Assembly (NCBI GenBank): GCA_963580455.1
Contig: OY756966.1
Span: 25,175,001 to 25,239,000 of the forward strand
Direction of reading: 5' to 3'
Length of the DNA stretch: 64,000 nucleotides
Source: Euonymus europaeus
Taxonomy: Eukaryota; Streptophyta; Magnoliopsida; Celastrales; Celastraceae
Below are positions 24,561-37,140 of this stretch, piece by piece (within the stretch, counting starts at the first letter, position 1; every line of letters begins with the position of its first letter). The notes beneath the pieces were generated by a model. It did not search any database, was not told where the DNA came from, and saw nothing but the letters and a program-made list of their open reading frames with translations. The position numbers were made by a program, and so were the translations under genes.

Positions 24561-25770
24561 AAGCTAAAAATCGCCGAATTCAGAACTCTGAGTCAACGAA
24601 TATTCATAAAACCGTTTACGTAAAGAAATCACATTTTGCGGCTAACTAGGTGAAACGAGACCTACTATCCACGAGTTCTGAAATCAAAATCCGAAACCGC
24701 AGGATTGTAGAGCTCGAAAAGTAGTGTGAAATCAAGCTAAAAATCACCGAATTCAGAACTCGGAGTCAACGGATATTCGTAAAACCGTTTACGTAAAGAA
24801 ATCACATTTTGCGGCTAACTAGGTGAAACGAGACCTACTAGCCACGAGTTTTGAAATCAAAATCCGAAACTCGAGGATTGTAGAACTCGAAAAGTAGTGT
24901 GAAATCAAGCTAAAAATCACCGAATTCAGAAATCGGAGTCGACGGATATTCATAAAACCGTTTACGTAAAGAAACCACATTTCGCGGCTAACTAGGTGAA
25001 ACGAGACATACTATCCACGAGTTCTGAAATAAAAATCCGAAATTCCAGGATTGTAGAGCTCAAAAAGTAGTGTGAAATCAAGCTAAAAATCACCGAATTC
25101 AGAACTCGGAGTCAACGGATATTCGTAAAACCGTTTACGTAAAGAAATCACATTTTGCGGCTAACTAGGTGAAACGAGACCTACTAGCCACGAGTTTTGA
25201 AATCAAAATCCGAAACGCCAGGATTGTAGAGCTCAAAAAGTAGTGTGAAATCAAGCCAAAAATCACCGAATTCAGAACTAGGAGTCAACGGATATTCGTA
25301 AAACCGTTTACGTAAAGAAATCACATTTTGCGGCTAACTAGGTGAAACGAGACCAACTAGCCACGAGTTCTGAAATCAAAATCCAAAATGGCAGGATTGT
25401 AGAGCTCAAAAAGTAGTCTGAAATCAAGCTAAAAATCACCCAATTCAGAACTCTGAGTCAACGGATATTCATAAAACCGTTTTCGTAAAGAAACCACATT
25501 TCGCGGCTATCTAGGTGAAACGAGACCTACTATCCACGAGTTCTGAAATCAAAATCCGAAACCGCAGGATTGTAGAGCTCGAAAAGTAGTGTGAAATCAA
25601 GCTAAAAATCACCGAATTCAGAACTCGGAGTCAACGGATATTCGTAAAACCGTTTACGTAAAGAAATCACATTTTGCGGCTAACTAGGTGAAACGAGACC
25701 TACTAGCCACGAGTTTTGAAATCAAAATCCGAAACTCGAGGATTGTAGAACTCGAAAAGTAGTGTGAAAT
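24560..25770 (+). repeat. Satellite segment repeated again at about 31.2-32.5 kb
   Basis: The rare variant AAAAATCGCCG at about 24,571 and the rare ACCAACTAGCC at about 25,353 recur at about 31,258 and 32,213. The spacing of the first pair is 6,687 bp and of the second 6,860 bp, so the later copy has gained one 173-bp unit in between. No local tandem partner was seen for most of this segment. Monomers here mostly carry TTCGTAAAACC together with ATTTTGCGG. Confidence 0.6.
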
Positions 25771-26112
25771 CAAGCTAAAAATCACCGAATTCAGAACTCG
25801 GAGTCAACGGATATTCATAAAACCGTTTACGTAAAGAAACCACATTTCGCGGCTAACTAGGTGAAACGAGACATACTATCCACGAGTTCTGAAATAAAAA
25901 TCCGAAATGCCAGGATTGTAGAGCTCGAAAAGTAGTGTGAAATCAAGCTAAAAATCACCGAATTCAGAACTCGGAGTCAACGAATATTCGTAAAACCGTT
26001 TACGTAAAGAAATCACATTTTGCGGCTAACTAGGTGAAACGAGACCTACTAGCCACGAGTTTTGAAATCAAAATCCGAAACACCAGGATTGTAGAGCTCA
26101 AAAAGTAGTGTG

Positions 26113-26258
26113 AAATCAAGCTAAAAATCACCGAATTCAGAACTCGGAGTCAACGGATATTCGTAAAACCGTTTACGTGGTGAAACGAGACCTACTATCC
26201 ACGAGTTCTGAAATCAAAATCCGAAACCGCAGGATTGTAGAGCTCGAAAGGTAGTGTG
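26113..26258 (+). repeat. Shortened monomer, 146 bp (27-bp internal deletion)
   Basis: TTTACGT is joined directly to GGTGAAACGAG. Consensus positions 67-93 are missing, which removes the right half of the palindrome at 60-69 and the TTCGCGGCTAACTA segment. No microhomology is visible at the junction. The next monomer start is 146 bp away instead of 173. Confidence 0.9.
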
Positions 26259-26950
26259 AAATCAATCTAAAAATCACCGAATTCAGAACTCGGAGTCAAC
26301 GGATATTCGTAAAACCGTTTACGTAAAGAAATCACATTTTGCGGCTAACTAGGTGAAACGAGACCTACTAGCCACGAGTTCTGAAATCAAAATCCGAAAT
26401 GCTAGGATTGTAGAGCTCGAAAAGTAGTGTGAAATCAAGCTAAAAATCACCAAATTCAAAACTCTGAGTCAACGGATATTCGTAAAACCGTTTACGTAAA
26501 GAAATCACATTTTGCGGCTAACTAGGTGAAACGAGACCTACTAGCCACGAGTTTTGAAATCAAAATCCGAAACACCAGGATTGTAGAGCTCGAAAAGTAG
26601 TGTGAAATCAAGCTAAAAATCACCGAATTCAGAACTCGGAGTCAACGGATATTCATAAAACCGTTTACGTAAAGAAACCACATTTCGCGGCTAACTAGGT
26701 GAAACGAGACATACTATCCACGAGTTCTGAAATAAAAATCCGAAATGCCAGGATTGTAGAGCTCGAAAAGTAGTGTGAAATCAAGCTAAAAATCACCGAA
26801 TTCAGAACTCGGAGTCAACGAATATTCGTAAAACCGTTTACGTAAAGAAATCACATTTTGCGGCTAACTAGGTGAAACGAGACCTACTAGCCACGAGTTT
26901 TGAAATCAAAATCCGAAACACCAGGATTGTAGAGCTCAAAAAGTAGTGTG

Positions 26951-27096
26951 AAATCAAGCTAAAAATCACCGAATTCAGAACTCGGAGTCAACGGATATTC
27001 GTAAAACCGTTTACGTGGTGAAACGAGACCTACTATCCACGAGTTCTGAAATCAAAATCCGAAACCGCAGGATTGTAGAGCTCGAAAGGTAGTGTG
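26951..27096 (+). repeat. Shortened monomer, 146 bp, second copy
   Basis: The junction TTTACGTGGTGAAACG is identical to that of the unit at 26,113, 838 bp upstream. It is a descendant of the same deletion spread by the 5-monomer duplication. No other copy of this junction was found in the window. Confidence 0.9.
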
Positions 27097-27159
27097 AAAT
27101 CAATCTAAAAATCACCGAATTCAGAACTCGGAGTCAACGGATATTCGTAAAACCGTTTA

Positions 27160-30100
27160 CGTAAAGAAATCACATTTTGCGGCTAACTAGGTGAAACGAG
27201 ACCTACTAGCCACGAGTTTTGAAATCAAAATCCGAAACTCGAGGATTGTAGAACTCGAAAAGTAGTGTGAAATCAATCTAAAAATCACCGAATTCAGAAC
27301 TCGGAGTCAACGGATATTCATAAAACCGTTTACGTAAAGAAACCACATTTCGCGGCTAACTAGGTGAAACGAGACATACTATCCACGAGTTCTCAAATAA
27401 AAATCCGAAATGCCAGGATTGTAGAGCTCGAAAAGTAGTGTTAAATCAAGCTAAAAATCACCGAATTCAGAACTCGAAGTCAACGAATATTCATAAAACC
27501 GTTTACGTAAAGAAATCACATTTCGCGGCTAAATAGGTGAAACCAGACCTACTAGCCACGAGTTCTGAAATCAAAATCCGAAATGCTAGGATTGTAGAGC
27601 TCGAAAAGTAGTGTGAAATCAAGCTAAAAATCACCAAATTCAAAACTCTGAGTCAACGGATATTCGTAAAACCGTTTACGTAAAGAAATCACATTTCGCG
27701 GCTAACTAGGTGAAACGAGACCTACTAGCCACGAGTTCTGAAATCAAAATCCGAAACGCTCGGATTGTAGAGATCGAAAAGTAGTGTGAAATCAAGCTTA
27801 AAATCACCGAATTCAGAACTCGGAGTGAACGGATATTCATAAAACCGTTTACGTAAAGAAACTACATTTCGCGGCTAACTAGGTGAAACGAGACCTACTG
27901 GCCACGAGTTCTGAAATCAAAATCCGAAATGCCAGGATTGTTGAGCTCGAAAAGTAGTGTGAAATCAAGCTAAAAATCACCGAATTCAGAACTCGGAGTC
28001 AACGGATATTCATAAAACCGTTTACGTAAAGAAACCACATTTCGTTGCTAACTAGGTGAAACGAGACCTTCTATCCACGAGTTCTGAAATCAAAATCCGA
28101 GATTCCAGGATTGTAGAGCTCGAAAAGTAGTTTGAAATCAAGCTAAAAATCACCGAATTCAGAACTCGGAGTCAACCGATATTCATAAAACCGTTTACGT
28201 AAAGAAATCACATTTCGCGGCTAAATAGGTGAAACGAGAGCTACTAGCCACGAGTTCTGAAATCAAAATCCGAAACGCTAGGATTGTAGAGCTCGAAAAG
28301 TAGTGTGAAATCAAGCTAACAATCACCGAATTCAGAACTCTGAGTCAACAAATATTCATAAAACCGTTTACGTTAAGAAACTACATTTCGCGGCTAACTA
28401 GGTGAAACGAGCTTTCTATCCACAGTTTTGAAATCAAAATCCGAAATGCCAGGATTGTAGAGCTCGAAAAGTAGTTTGAAATCAAGCTAAAAATCACCGA
28501 ATTCAGAACTCGGAGTCAACCGATATTCATAAAACCGTTTACGTAAAGAAATCACATTTCGCGGCTAAATAGGTGAAACGAGACCTACTGGACACGAGTT
28601 CTGAAATCAAAATCCGAAATGCTAGGATTGTAGAGATCGAAAAGTAGTGTGAAATCAAGCTAAAAATCACCGAATTCAGAACTCTGAGTCAACGAATATT
28701 CATAAAACCGTTTACGTAAAAAAACTACATTTCGCGGCTAACAAGGTGAAACGAGACATACTAGCCACGAGTTCTGAAATCAAAATCCGAAAGGCTAGGA
28801 TTGTAGAGCTCGAAAAGTAGTGTGAAATCAAGCTAAAAATCACCGAATTCAGAACTCTGAGTCAACGAATATTCATAAAACCGTTTACGTAAAGAAACTA
28901 CATTTCGCGGCTAACTAGGTGAAACGAGACATACTAGCGACGAGTTCTGAAATCAAAATCCAAAACGCCAGGATTGTAGAGCTCGAAAAGTAGTGTGAAA
29001 TCAAGCTTAAAATCACCGAATTCAGAACTCGGAGTCAACGAATATCATTAAACCGTTTACGTAAAGAAAGCACATTTCGCGGCTAATTAGGTGAAACGAG
29101 ACCTACTAGCCACGAGTTCTGAAATCAAAATACGAAACGCTCGGATTGTAGAGATCGAAAAGTAGTGTGAAATCAAGCTTAAAATCACCGAATTCAGAAC
29201 TCGGAGTGAACGGATATTCATAAAACCGTTTACGTAAAGAAACTACATTTTGCGGCTAACTAGGTGAAACGAGACCTACTAGCCACGAGTTTTGAAATCA
29301 AAATCCGAAACTCGAGGATTGTAGAACTCGAAAAGTAGTGTGAAATTAAGCTAAAAATCACCGAATTCAGAACTCGGAGTCAACGGATATTCATAAAACC
29401 GTTTACGTAAAGAAACCACATTTCGCGGCTAACTAGGTGAAACGAGACATACTATCCACGAGTTCTCAAATAAAAATCCGAAATGCCAGGATTGTAGAGC
29501 TCGAAAAGTAGTGTTAAATCAAGCTAAAAATCACCGAATTCAGAACTCGAAGTCAACGAATATTCATAAAACCGTTTACGTAAAGAAATCACATTTCGCG
29601 GCTAAATAGGTGAAACCAGACCTACTAGCCACGAGTTCTGAAATCAAAATCCGAAATGCTAGGATTGTAGAGCTCGAAAAGTAGTGTGAAATCAAGCTAA
29701 AAATCACCAAATTCAAAACTCTGAGTCAACGGATATTCGTAAAACCGTTTACGTAAAGAAATCACATTTCGCGGCTAACTAGGTGAAACGAGACCTACTA
29801 GCCACGAGTTCTGAAATCAAAATCCGAAACGCTCGAATTGTAGAGATCGAAAAGTAGTGTGAAATCAAGCTTAAAATCACCGAATTCAGAACTCGGAGTG
29901 AACGGATATTCATAAAACCGTTTACGTAAAGAAACTACATTTCGCGGCTAACTAGGTGAAACGAGACCTACTGGCCACGAGTTCTGAAATCAAAATCCGA
30001 AATGCCAGGATTGTTGAGCTCGAAAAGTAGTGTGAAATCAAGCTAAAAATCACCGAATTCAGAACTCGGAGTCAACGGATATTCATAAAACCGTTTACGT

Positions 30101-31210
30101 AAAGAAACCACATTTCGTTGCTAACTAGGTGAAACGAGACCTTCTATCCACGAGTTCTGAAATCAAAATCCGAGATTCCAGGATTGTAGAGCTCGAAAAG
30201 TAGTTTGAAATCAAGCTAAAAATCACCGAATTCAGAACTCGGAGTCAACCGATATTCATAAAACCGTTTACGTAAAGAAATCACATTTCGCGGCTAAATA
30301 GGTGAAACGAGAGCTACTAGCCACGAGTTCTGAAATCAAAATCCGAAACGCTAGGATTGTAGAGCTCGAAAAGTAGTGTGAAATCAAGCTAACAATCACC
30401 GAATTCAGAACTCTGAGTCAACAAATATTCATAAAACCGTTTACGTTAAGAAACTACATTTCGCGGCTAACTAGGTGAAACGAGCTTTCTATCCACAGTT
30501 TTGAAATCAAAATCCAAAATGCCAGGATTGTAGAGCTCGAAAAGTAGTTTGAAATCAAGCTAAAAATCACCGAATTCAGAACTCGGAGTCAACCGATATT
30601 CATAAAACCGTTTACGTAAAGAAATCACATTTCGCGGCTAAATAGGTGAAATGAGACCTACTAGACACGAGTTCTGAAATCAAAATCCGAAATGCTAGGA
30701 TTGTAGAGATCGAAAAGTAGTGTGAAATCAAGCTAAAAATCACCGAATTCAGAACTCTGAGTCAACGAATATTCATAAAACCGTTTACGTAAAAAAACTA
30801 CATTTCGCGGCTAACAAGGTGAAACGAGACATACTAGCCACGAGTTCTGAAATCAAAATCCGAAAGGCTAGGATTGTAGAGCTCGAAAAGTAGTGTGAAA
30901 TCAAGCTAAAAATCACCGAATTCAGAACTCTGAGTCAACGAATAATCATAAAACCGTTTACGTAAAGAAACTACATTTCGCGGCTAACTAGGTGAAACGA
31001 GACATACTAGCGACGAGTTCTGAAACCAAAATCCAAAACGCCAGGATTGTAGAGCTCGAAAAGTAGTGTGAAATCAAGCTTAAAATCACCGAATTCAGAA
31101 CTCGGAGTCAACGGATATCATTAAACCGTTTACGTAAAGAAAGCACATTTCGCGGCTAATTAGGTGAAACGAGACCTACTAGCCACGAGTTCTGAAATCA
31201 AAATACGAAA
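27160..31210 (+). repeat. 12-monomer higher-order repeat (2,073 bp), two copies
   Basis: TCTCAAATAA (27,391 and 29,464), TTGTTGAGCTCG (27,938 and 30,011) and GAGCTTTCTATCC (28,408 and 30,481) are each 2,073 bp apart, which is 12 x 173 minus 3. The missing bases are two in GAGCTTTCTATCCACAG and one in the ATATCATT unit. Similarity runs from about 27,160-29,140 to 29,233-31,210. Near 29,140 a hybrid unit (AATACGAAACGCTCGG) marks the point where the first copy passes into the second. Scattered single-base differences were seen. Confidence 0.8.
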
Positions 31211-32500
31211 CGCCAGGATTGTAGAGCTCGAAAAGTAGTGTGAAATCAAGCTAAAAATCGCCGAATTCAGAACTCTGAGTCAACGAATATTCATAAAACC
31301 GTTTACGTAAAGAAATCACATTTTGCGGCTAACTAGGTGAAACGAGACCTACTATCCACGAGTTCCGAAATCAAAATCCGAAACCGCAGGATTGTAGAGC
31401 TCGAAAAGTAGTGTGAAATCAAGCTAAAAATCACCGAATTCAGAACTCTGAGTCAACGAATATTCATAAAACCGTTTACGTAAAGAAACTACATTTCGCG
31501 GCTAACTAGGTGAAACGAGACATACTAGCGACGAGTTCTGAAATCAAAATCCAAAACGCCAGGATTGTAGAGCTCGAAAAGTAGTGTGAAATCAAGCTTA
31601 AAATCACCGAATTCAGAACTCGGAGTCAACGGATATTCGTAAAACCGTTTACGTAAAGAAATCACATTTTGCGGCTAACTAGGTGAAACGAGACCTACTA
31701 GCCACGAGTTTTGAAATCAAAATCCGAAACTCGAGGATTGTAGAACTCGAAAAGTAGTGTGAAATCCAGCTAAAAATCACCGAATTCAAAACTCGGAGTC
31801 AACGGATATTCATAAAACCGTTTACGTAAAGAAACCACATTTCGCGGCTAACTAGGTGAAACGAGACATACTATCCACGAGTTCTGAAATAAAAATCCGA
31901 AATTCCAGGATTGTAGAGCTCAAAAAGTAGTGTGAAATCAAGCTAAAAATCACCGAATTCAGAACTCGGAGTCAACGGATATTCGTAAAACCGTTTACGT
32001 AAAGAAATCACATTTTGCGGCTAACTAGGTGAAACGAGACCTACTAGCCACGAGTTTTGAAATCAAAATCCGAAACGCCAGGATTGTAGAGCTCAAAAAG
32101 TAGTGTGAAATCAAGCCAAAAATCACCGAATTCAGAACTCGGAGTCAACGGATATTCGTAAAACCGTTTACGTAAAGAAATCACATTTTGCGGCTAACTA
32201 GGTGAAACGAGACCAACTAGCCACGAGTTCTGAAATCAAAATCCAAAATGGCAGGATTGTAGAGCTCAAAAAGTAGTCTGAAATCAAGCTAAAAATCACC
32301 CAATTCAGAACTCTGAGTCAACGGATATTCATAAAACCGTTTTCGTAAAGAAACCACATTTCGCGGCTAACTAGGTGAAACGAGACCTACTATCCACGAG
32401 TTCTGAAATCAAAATCCGAAACCGCAGGATTGTAGAGCTCGAAAAGTAGTGTGAAATCAAGCTAAAAATCACCGAATTCAGAACTCGGAGTCAACGGATA
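31211..32500 (+). repeat. Satellite segment, distant copy of 24.5-25.8 kb
   Basis: This segment carries the same rare variants as 24,560-25,770 (AAAAATCGCCG, GAAACCGCAGG, GAGCTCAAAAAG, ACCAACTAGCC, CACCCAATTC) in the same order, displaced 6,687 bp at its start and 6,860 bp at its end. An additional monomer with CTAGCGACGAG and GCTTAAAATC lies near 31,500-31,610, which explains the shift. It shows that copying also occurs over distances far larger than the local tandem period. Confidence 0.6.
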
Positions 32501-33935
32501 TTCGTAAAACCGTTTACGTAAAGAAATCACATTTCGCGGCTAACTAGGTGAAACGAGACCTACTAGCCACGAGTTCTGAAATCAAAATCCGAAACGCTCG
32601 GATTGTAGAGATCGAAAAGTAGTGTGAAATCAACCTTAAAATCACCGAATTCAGAACTCGGAGTCAACGGATATTCATAAAACCGTTTACGTAAAGAAAC
32701 TACATTTCGCGGCTAACTAGGTGAAACGAGACCTACTGGCCACGAGTTCTGAAATCAAAATCCGAAATGCCAGGATTGTTGAGCTCGAAAAGTAGTGTGA
32801 AATCAAGCTAAAAATCACCGAATTCAGAACTCGGAGTCAACGGATATTCATAAAACCGTTTACGTAAAGAAACCACATTTCGTTGCTAACTAGGTGAAAC
32901 GAGACCTTCTATCCACGAGTTCTGAAATCAAAATCCGAGATTCCAGGATTGTAGAGCTCGAAAAGTAGTTTGAAATCAAGCTAAAAATCACCGAATTCAG
33001 AACTCGGAGTCAACCGATATTCATAAAACCGTTTACGTAAAGAAATCACATTTCGCGGCTAAATAGGTGAAACGAGAGCTACTAGCCACGAGTTCTGAAA
33101 TCAAAATCCGAAACGCTAGGATTGTAGAGCTCGAAAAGTAGTGTGAAATCAAGCTAACAATCACCGAATTCAGAACTCTGAGTCAACAAATATTCATAAA
33201 ACCGTTTACGTTAAGAAACTACATTTCGCGGCTAACTAGGTGAAACGAGTCTTTCTATCCACAGTTCTGAAATCAAAATCCGAAATGCCAGGATTGTAGA
33301 GCTCGAAAAGTAGTTTGAAATCAAGCTAAAAATCACCGAATTCAGAACTCGGAGTCAACCGATATTCATAAAACCGTTTACGTAAAGAAATCACATTTCG
33401 CGGCTAAATAGGTGAAACGAGACCTACTAGACACGAGTTCTGAAATCAAAATCCGAAATGCTAGGATTGTAGAGATCGAAAAGTAGTGTGAAATCAAGCT
33501 AAAAATCACCGAATTCAGAACTCTGAGTCAACGAATATTCATAAAACCGTTTACGTAAAAAAACTACATTTCGCGGCTAACAAGGTGAAACGTGACATAC
33601 TAGCCACGAGTTCTGAAATCAAAATCCGAAAGGCTAGGATTGTAGAGCTCGAAAAGTAGTGTGAAATCAAGCTAAAAATCACCGAATTCAGAACTCTGAG
33701 TCAACGAATATTCATAAAACCGTTTACGTAAAGAAACTACATTTCGCGGCTAACTAGGTGAAACGAGACATACTAGCGACGAGTTCTGAAATCAAAATCC
33801 AAAACGCCAGGATTGTAGAGCTCGAAAAGTAGTTTGAAATCAAGCTTAAAATCACCGAATTCAGAACTCGGAGTCAACGGATATCATTAAACCGTTTACG
33901 TAAAGAAAGCACATTTCGCGGCTAATTAGGTGAAA
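32500..33935 (+). repeat. Partial 16-monomer repeat (2,765 bp) of 29.7-31.2 kb
   Basis: TTGTTGAGCTCG at 32,776, the GAGTCTTTC unit at 33,246 and the ATATCATT unit near 33,880 follow their partners by 2,765 bp, 16 x 173 minus 3. The relation starts near 32,500/29,735 and ends near 33,935/31,170, where CTAGACACGAG replaces CTAGCCACGAG. One difference is GAGTCTTTC here against the further shortened GAGCTTTC at 30,481, so the two-base-short form is derived from the one-base-short form. Confidence 0.7.
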
Positions 33936-36050
33936 CGAGACCTACTAGACACGAGTTCTGAAATCAAAATCCGAAATGCTAGGATTGTAGAGATCGAAAA
34001 GTAGTGTGAAATCAAGCTAAAAATCACCGAATTCAGAACTCTGAGTCAACGAATATTCATAAAACCGTTTACGTAAAGAAATCACATTTTGCGGCTAACT
34101 AGGTGAAACGAGACCTACTATCCACGAGTTCTGAAATCAAAATCCGAAACCGCAGGATTGTAGAGCTCGAAAAGTAGTGTGAAATCAAGCTAAAAATCAC
34201 CGAATTCAGAACTCGGAGTCAACGGATATTCGTAAAACCGTTTACGTAAAGAAATCACATTTTGCGGCTAAATAGGTGAAACGAGACCTACTAGCCACGA
34301 GTTTTGAAATCAAAATCCAAAATGGCAGGATTGTAGAGCTCGAAAAGTAGTCTGAAATCAAGCTAAAAATCACCAAATTCAGAACTCTGAGTCAACGGAT
34401 ATTCATAAAACCGTTTTCGTAAAGAAACCACATTTCGCGGCTAACTAGGTGAAACGAGACCTACTATCCACGAGTTCTGAAATCAAAATCCGAAACCGCA
34501 GGATTGTAGAGCTCGAAAAGTAGTGTGAAATCAAGCTAAAAATCACCGAATTCAGAACTCGGAGTCAACGGATATTCGTAAAACCGTTTACGTAAAGAAA
34601 TCACATTTTGCGGCTAACTAGGTGAAACGAGACCTACTAGCCACGAGTTTTGAAATCAAAATCCGAAACTCGAGGATTGTAGAACTCGAAAAGTAGTGTG
34701 AAATCAAGCTAAAAATCACCGAATTCAGAACTCGGAGTCAACGGATATTCATAAAACCGTTTACGTAAAGAAACCACATTTCGCGGCTAACTAGGTTAAA
34801 CGAGACATACTATCCACGAGTTCTGAAATAAAAATCCGAAATGCCAGGATTGTAGAGCTCGAAAAGTAGTGTGAAATCAAGCTAAAAATCACCGAATTCA
34901 GAACTCTGAGTCAACGAATATTCATAAAACCGTTTACGTAAAAAAACTACATTTCGCGGCTAACAAGGTGAAACGTGACATACTAGCCACGAGTTCTGAA
35001 ATCAAAATCCGAAAGGCTAGGATTGTAGAGCTCGAAAAGTAGTGTGAAATCAAGCTAAAAATCACCGAATTCAGAACTCTGAGTCAACGAATATTCATAA
35101 AACCGTTTACGTAAAGAAACTACATTTCGCGGCTAACTAGGTGAAACGAGACATACTAGCGACGAGTTCTGAAATCAAAATCCAAAACGCCAGGATTGTA
35201 GAGCTCGAAAAGTAGTTTGAAATCAAGCTTAAAATCACCGAATTCAGAACTCGGAGTCAACGGATATCATTAAACCGTTTACGTAAAGAAAGCACATTTC
35301 GCGGCTAATTAGGTGAAACGAGACCTACTAGACACGAGTTCTGAAATCAAAATCCGAAATTCTAGGATTGTAGAGATCGAAAAGTAGTGTGAAATCAAGC
35401 TAAAAATCACCGAATTCAGAACTCTGAGTCAACGAATATTCATAAAACCGTTTACGTAAAGAAATCACATTTTGCGGCTAACTAGGTGAAACGAGACCTA
35501 CTATCCACGAGTTCTGAAATCAAAATCCGAAACCGCAGGATTGTAGAGCTCGAAAAGTAGTGTGAAATCAAGCTAAAAATCACCGAATTCAGAACTCGGA
35601 GTCAACGGATATTCGTAAAACCGTTTACGTAAAGAAATCACATTTTGCGGCTAACTAGGTGAAACGAGACCTACTAGCCACGAGTTTTGAAATCAAAATC
35701 CAAAATGGCAGGATTGTAGAGCTCGAAAAGTAGTCTGAAATCAAGCTAAAAATCACCAAATTCAGAACTCTGAGTCAACGGATATTCATAAAACCGTTTT
35801 CGTAAAGAAACCACATTTCGCGGCTAACTAGGTGAAACGAGACCTACTATCCACGAGTTCTGAAATCAAAATCCGAAACCGCAGGATTGTAGAGCTCGAA
35901 AAGTAGTGTGAAATCAAGCTAAAAATCACCGAATTCAGAACTCGGAGTCAACGGATATTCGTAAAACCGTTTACGTAAAGAAATCACATTTTGCGGCTAA
36001 CTAGGTGAAACGAGACCTACTAGCCACGAGTTTTGAAATCAAAATCCGAA
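33480..36050 (+). repeat. 8-monomer tandem duplication (1,383 bp)
   Basis: AAACGTGACATAC, a private variant of AAACGAGACATAC, lies at about 33,588 and 34,971, and the ATATCATT unit lies near 33,880 and 35,268. The spacing of 1,383 bp is 8 x 173 minus 1. Similarity covers about 33,480-34,860 and 34,863-36,045, nearly two full copies. Differences noted include CTAAATAGG against CTAACTAGG near 34,270/35,650, and GAAATTCTAGG near 35,358. Confidence 0.8.
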
Positions 36051-37140
36051 ATGCCAGGATTGTAGAGCTCAAAAAGTAGTGTGAAATCAAGCTAAAAATC
36101 ACCGAATTCAGAACTCGGAGTCAACGGATATTCGTAAAACCGTTTACGTAAAGAAATCACATTTTGCGGCTAACTAGGTGAAACGAGACCAACTAGCCAC
36201 GAGTTCTGAAATCAAAATCCAAAATGGCAGGATTGTAGAGCTCGAAAAGTAGTCTGAAATCAAGCTAAAAATCACCCAATTCAGAACTTTGAGTCAACGG
36301 ATATTCATAAAACCGTTTTCGTAAAGAAACCACATTTCGCGGCTAACTAGGTGAAACGAGACCTACTATCCACGAGTTCTGAAATCAAAATCCGAAACCG
36401 CAGGATTGTAGAGCTCGAAAAGTAGTGTGAAATCAAGCTAAAAATCACCGAATTCAGAACTCGGAGTCAACGGATATTCGTAAAACCGTTTACGTAAAGA
36501 AATCACATTTTGCGGCTAACTAGGTGAAACGAGACCTACTAGCCACGAGTTTTGAAATCAAAATCCGAAACTCGAGGATTGTAGAACTCGAAAAGTAGTG
36601 TGAAATCAAGCTAAAAATCACCGAATTCAGAACTCGGAGTCAACGGATATTCATAAAACCGTTTACGTAAAGAAACCACATTTCGCGGCTAACTAGGTGA
36701 AACGAGACATACTATCCACGAGTTCTGAAATAAAAATCCGAAATGCCAGGATTGTAGAGCTCGAAAAGTAGTGTGAAATCAAGCTAAAAATCACCGAATT
36801 CAGAACTCGGAGTCAACGGATATTCGTAAAACCGTTTACGTAAAGAAATCACATTTTGCGGCTAACTAGGTGAAACGAGACCTACTAGCCACGAGTTTTG
36901 AAATCAAAATCCGAAACACCAGGATTGTAGAGCTCAAAAAGTAGTGTGAAATCAAGCTAAAAATCACCGAATTCAGAACTCGGAGTCAACGGATATTCGT
37001 AAAACCGTTTACGTAAAGAAATCACATTTTGCGGCTAACTAGGTGAAACGAGACCTACTATCCACGAGTTCTGGAATCAAAATCCGAAACCGCAGGATTG
37101 TAGAGCTCGAAAAGTAGTGTGAAATCAAGCTAAAAATCAC
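36050..37140 (+). repeat. Satellite monomers without a clear local HOR partner
   Basis: About six monomers of the types common in this part of the array: TTCGTAAAACC with ATTTTGCGG, GTTTTCGTAAAG with CTACTATCC, and CATACTATCC with GAAATAAAAATCC. They resemble pieces of the neighbouring domains (for example ACCAACTAGCC near 36,189 and CACCCAATTC near 36,270). No tandem copy longer than a few monomers was seen. No non-satellite sequence is present. Confidence 0.7.

Larger units (their letters stand above)
25770..27190 (+). repeat. 5-monomer tandem duplication (838 bp) with a deleted monomer
   Basis: Two successive blocks 838 bp apart share CATACTATCCACG (25,871 and 26,709), CAACGAATATTCG (25,979 and 26,817), and a monomer shortened by 27 bp (junctions 26,178/26,179 and 27,016/27,017). 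The period is 5 x 173 minus 27. The shortened monomer makes the duplication unambiguous. After the second deleted unit the sequence proceeds with GTGTGAAATCAATC in both copies and then diverges near 27,190. Confidence 0.85.
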
